From the NCBI GenBank assembly GCA_012800135.1, contig JAAZJV010000100.1, positions 1 to 16,179 on the forward strand: a DNA stretch of 16,179 nucleotides, given 5' to 3'. The translations under genes and the position numbers were made by a program. The stretch's first letter is position 1; the number at the start of each line of letters is the position of its first letter. This document shows, piece by piece, positions 15,510 through 16,179 of the stretch. The notes below the pieces were generated by a model that saw only the letters and a list, made by a program, of their open reading frames with translations, was not told where the DNA came from and did no database searches. This stretch comes from Clostridiaceae bacterium (lineage in GTDB: Bacteria; Bacillota; Clostridia; Saccharofermentanales; DTU023).

Positions 15510-15760
15510 ACATACTCCTTCTTATGTTGTATACGAAAATATTTCACCAGCTCGTTTGCCGTGATTGCTATTTAAGTCTATAGATTAGTCTAGATTAGTC
15601 TACAGTTCGCTGCTCATACAGGCGTTAATCTTGCGATTTTTGTATGAATGTACGAAGTGTCGCCCTTATGGCTTATTAGTCGGTGAACGTTATGCGGTAT
15701 AGGGTAAGCTATCGAGTAATGATAGAATAACATGAAAATATTCGAAATCAGGAAAAATCT
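15510..15760. other. Divergent intergenic region between radA and the acyl-CoA synthetase-like gene
   Basis: 251 bases with no gene. It must carry the promoters of radA (minus) and probably of the plus-strand gene. The radA ribosome binding site (AAGGAG, 15515-15520) is clear. A TAGAAT at 15723-15728 could be a plus-strand -10 box but lacks a matching -35. A tandem decamer repeat lies in the middle. Confidence 0.5.
15575..15602. repeat. Tandem decamer repeat TAGATTAGTC x2 in the divergent spacer
   Basis: TAGATTAGTC occurs twice head to tail (15581-15600). The hexamer AGTCTA occurs three times (15575, 15587, 15597), at spacings of 12 and 10 bases, close to one helical turn. The junction includes the palindrome CTAG. 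Such phased repeats can be regulator-binding sites, but no regulator gene is visible. Confidence 0.5.
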
Positions 15761-16179
15761 ATGCATAAATCATTTACCGATCCATCTATTTTGGATGATG
15801 CCTTTAGAGAGACGATGCCGTTGCCGGATAAAACCATGGCAGAACTGTTCTTTGATGCAGCAGCGGCGCGTCCTAATGCGCCGGCCATCCGCTTTATGGA
15901 TGCTTGTATATCCTTTAGTCAGCTTTCAAAGCGTATCACAGTGTGCAAAGAGGCACTGGAATCCCTAGGAATCCAGCAAGGATGCGTTATCTCACTTTGC
16001 CTACCCAACATTCCGGAGGCCGTCGTTCTTTTCTATGCCATCAACCAATTAGGCGCGATTTGCAACATGATCCATCCCTTGGCGCCTCCAGCGGGCGTGA
16101 TACATCATGTGCAGCAAACAAACAGTGAAGTTCTCTTCATGCCTGATCTGTTTCTCGAACGCCTTGGAAAGTCACTGGA
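15761..16179 (+). CDS. ANL-superfamily (AMP-binding, acyl-CoA synthetase-like) protein, 5' part only
   Basis: The first 139 codons of a gene that leaves the window on the right. The translation shows the N-terminal part of an AMP-forming synthetase: a helix before TMAELFFDAAAARPNAPAI, the strand and turn CISFSQLSKRI (the usual 'tY.el...' region), then VISLCLPNIPEAVVLFYAINQLGAI and CNMIHPLAP, the family's conserved 'lpN.pe.....a....Gai..pl.p' block. The P-loop (SSGTTGxPK type) and catalytic motifs lie beyond the edge, so substrate and activity cannot be judged. The ATG at 15761 has AGGA 7 bases upstream. It is divergent from radA and is the only plus-strand gene. Confidence 0.88.
   Translation, partial: MHKSFTDPSILDDAFRETMPLPDKTMAELFFDAAAARPNAPAIRFMDACISFSQLSKRITVCKEALESLGIQQGCVISLCLPNIPEAVVLFYAINQLGAICNMIHPLAPPAGVIHHVQQTNSEVLFMPDLFLERLGKSL

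Noticed and set aside
15732..15968. 78-codon plus-strand open frame just before the right-edge gene
   Set aside because: It overlaps the ANL-family frame in a different phase, and only the other phase matches a known family.

Overview
The window looks like chromosomal housekeeping DNA from a Bacillota (Firmicutes) bacterium, most likely class Clostridia. This rests on the miaB-mutS-mutL-miaA gene order, strong AGGAGG-type ribosome binding sites with several GTG starts, a MutL carrying the endonuclease motifs of methyl-independent mismatch repair, and a radA-ispD neighbourhood that recalls the Bacillota radA-disA-ispD region. I cannot name the genus. Ten protein genes are supported, nine on the minus strand and one at the right edge on the plus strand. 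I saw no rRNA, tRNA, CRISPR array, insertion sequence or phage gene.

Right to left (the direction of most transcription): an ANL-family (acyl-CoA synthetase-like) gene enters at 15761 on the plus strand and runs off the right edge. A 251-base divergent spacer separates it from radA (GTG start at 15509), which is followed closely by ispD. A 356-base AT-rich spacer then precedes a 663-residue membrane protein. That protein joins an N-terminal PP2C-like domain without its metal-binding aspartates, a very acidic linker, one transmembrane helix and a C-terminal LysM domain. After a weak hairpin and a promoter-like sequence comes a tightly packed run: alaS, a HIT-family hydrolase, a two-helix membrane protein of unknown function, miaB, mutS, mutL and miaA (cut by the left edge). 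Gaps in this run are 33 bases or less, two junctions overlap by a few bases (ATGA, GTGA), and the mutS ribosome binding site lies inside miaB. It is probably one operon read from a promoter in front of alaS.

Functionally the operon combines translation fidelity (AlaRS with its editing site; MiaA and MiaB, which act successively on tRNA A37) with DNA replication fidelity (MutS and MutL). RadA adds recombination and repair, and IspD adds isoprenoid synthesis by the MEP pathway. The window holds no obvious new multi-gene system. The most unusual items are the pseudo-PP2C/LysM transmembrane protein, a roughly 50-residue Cys/Lys/Asp-rich insertion in IspD, a tandem 31-32-residue repeat in the MutL linker, and a Gly-to-Tyr change in the RadA KNRFG motif. 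Several starts were reassigned from ribosome binding site spacing (alaS, ispD, the LysM protein).
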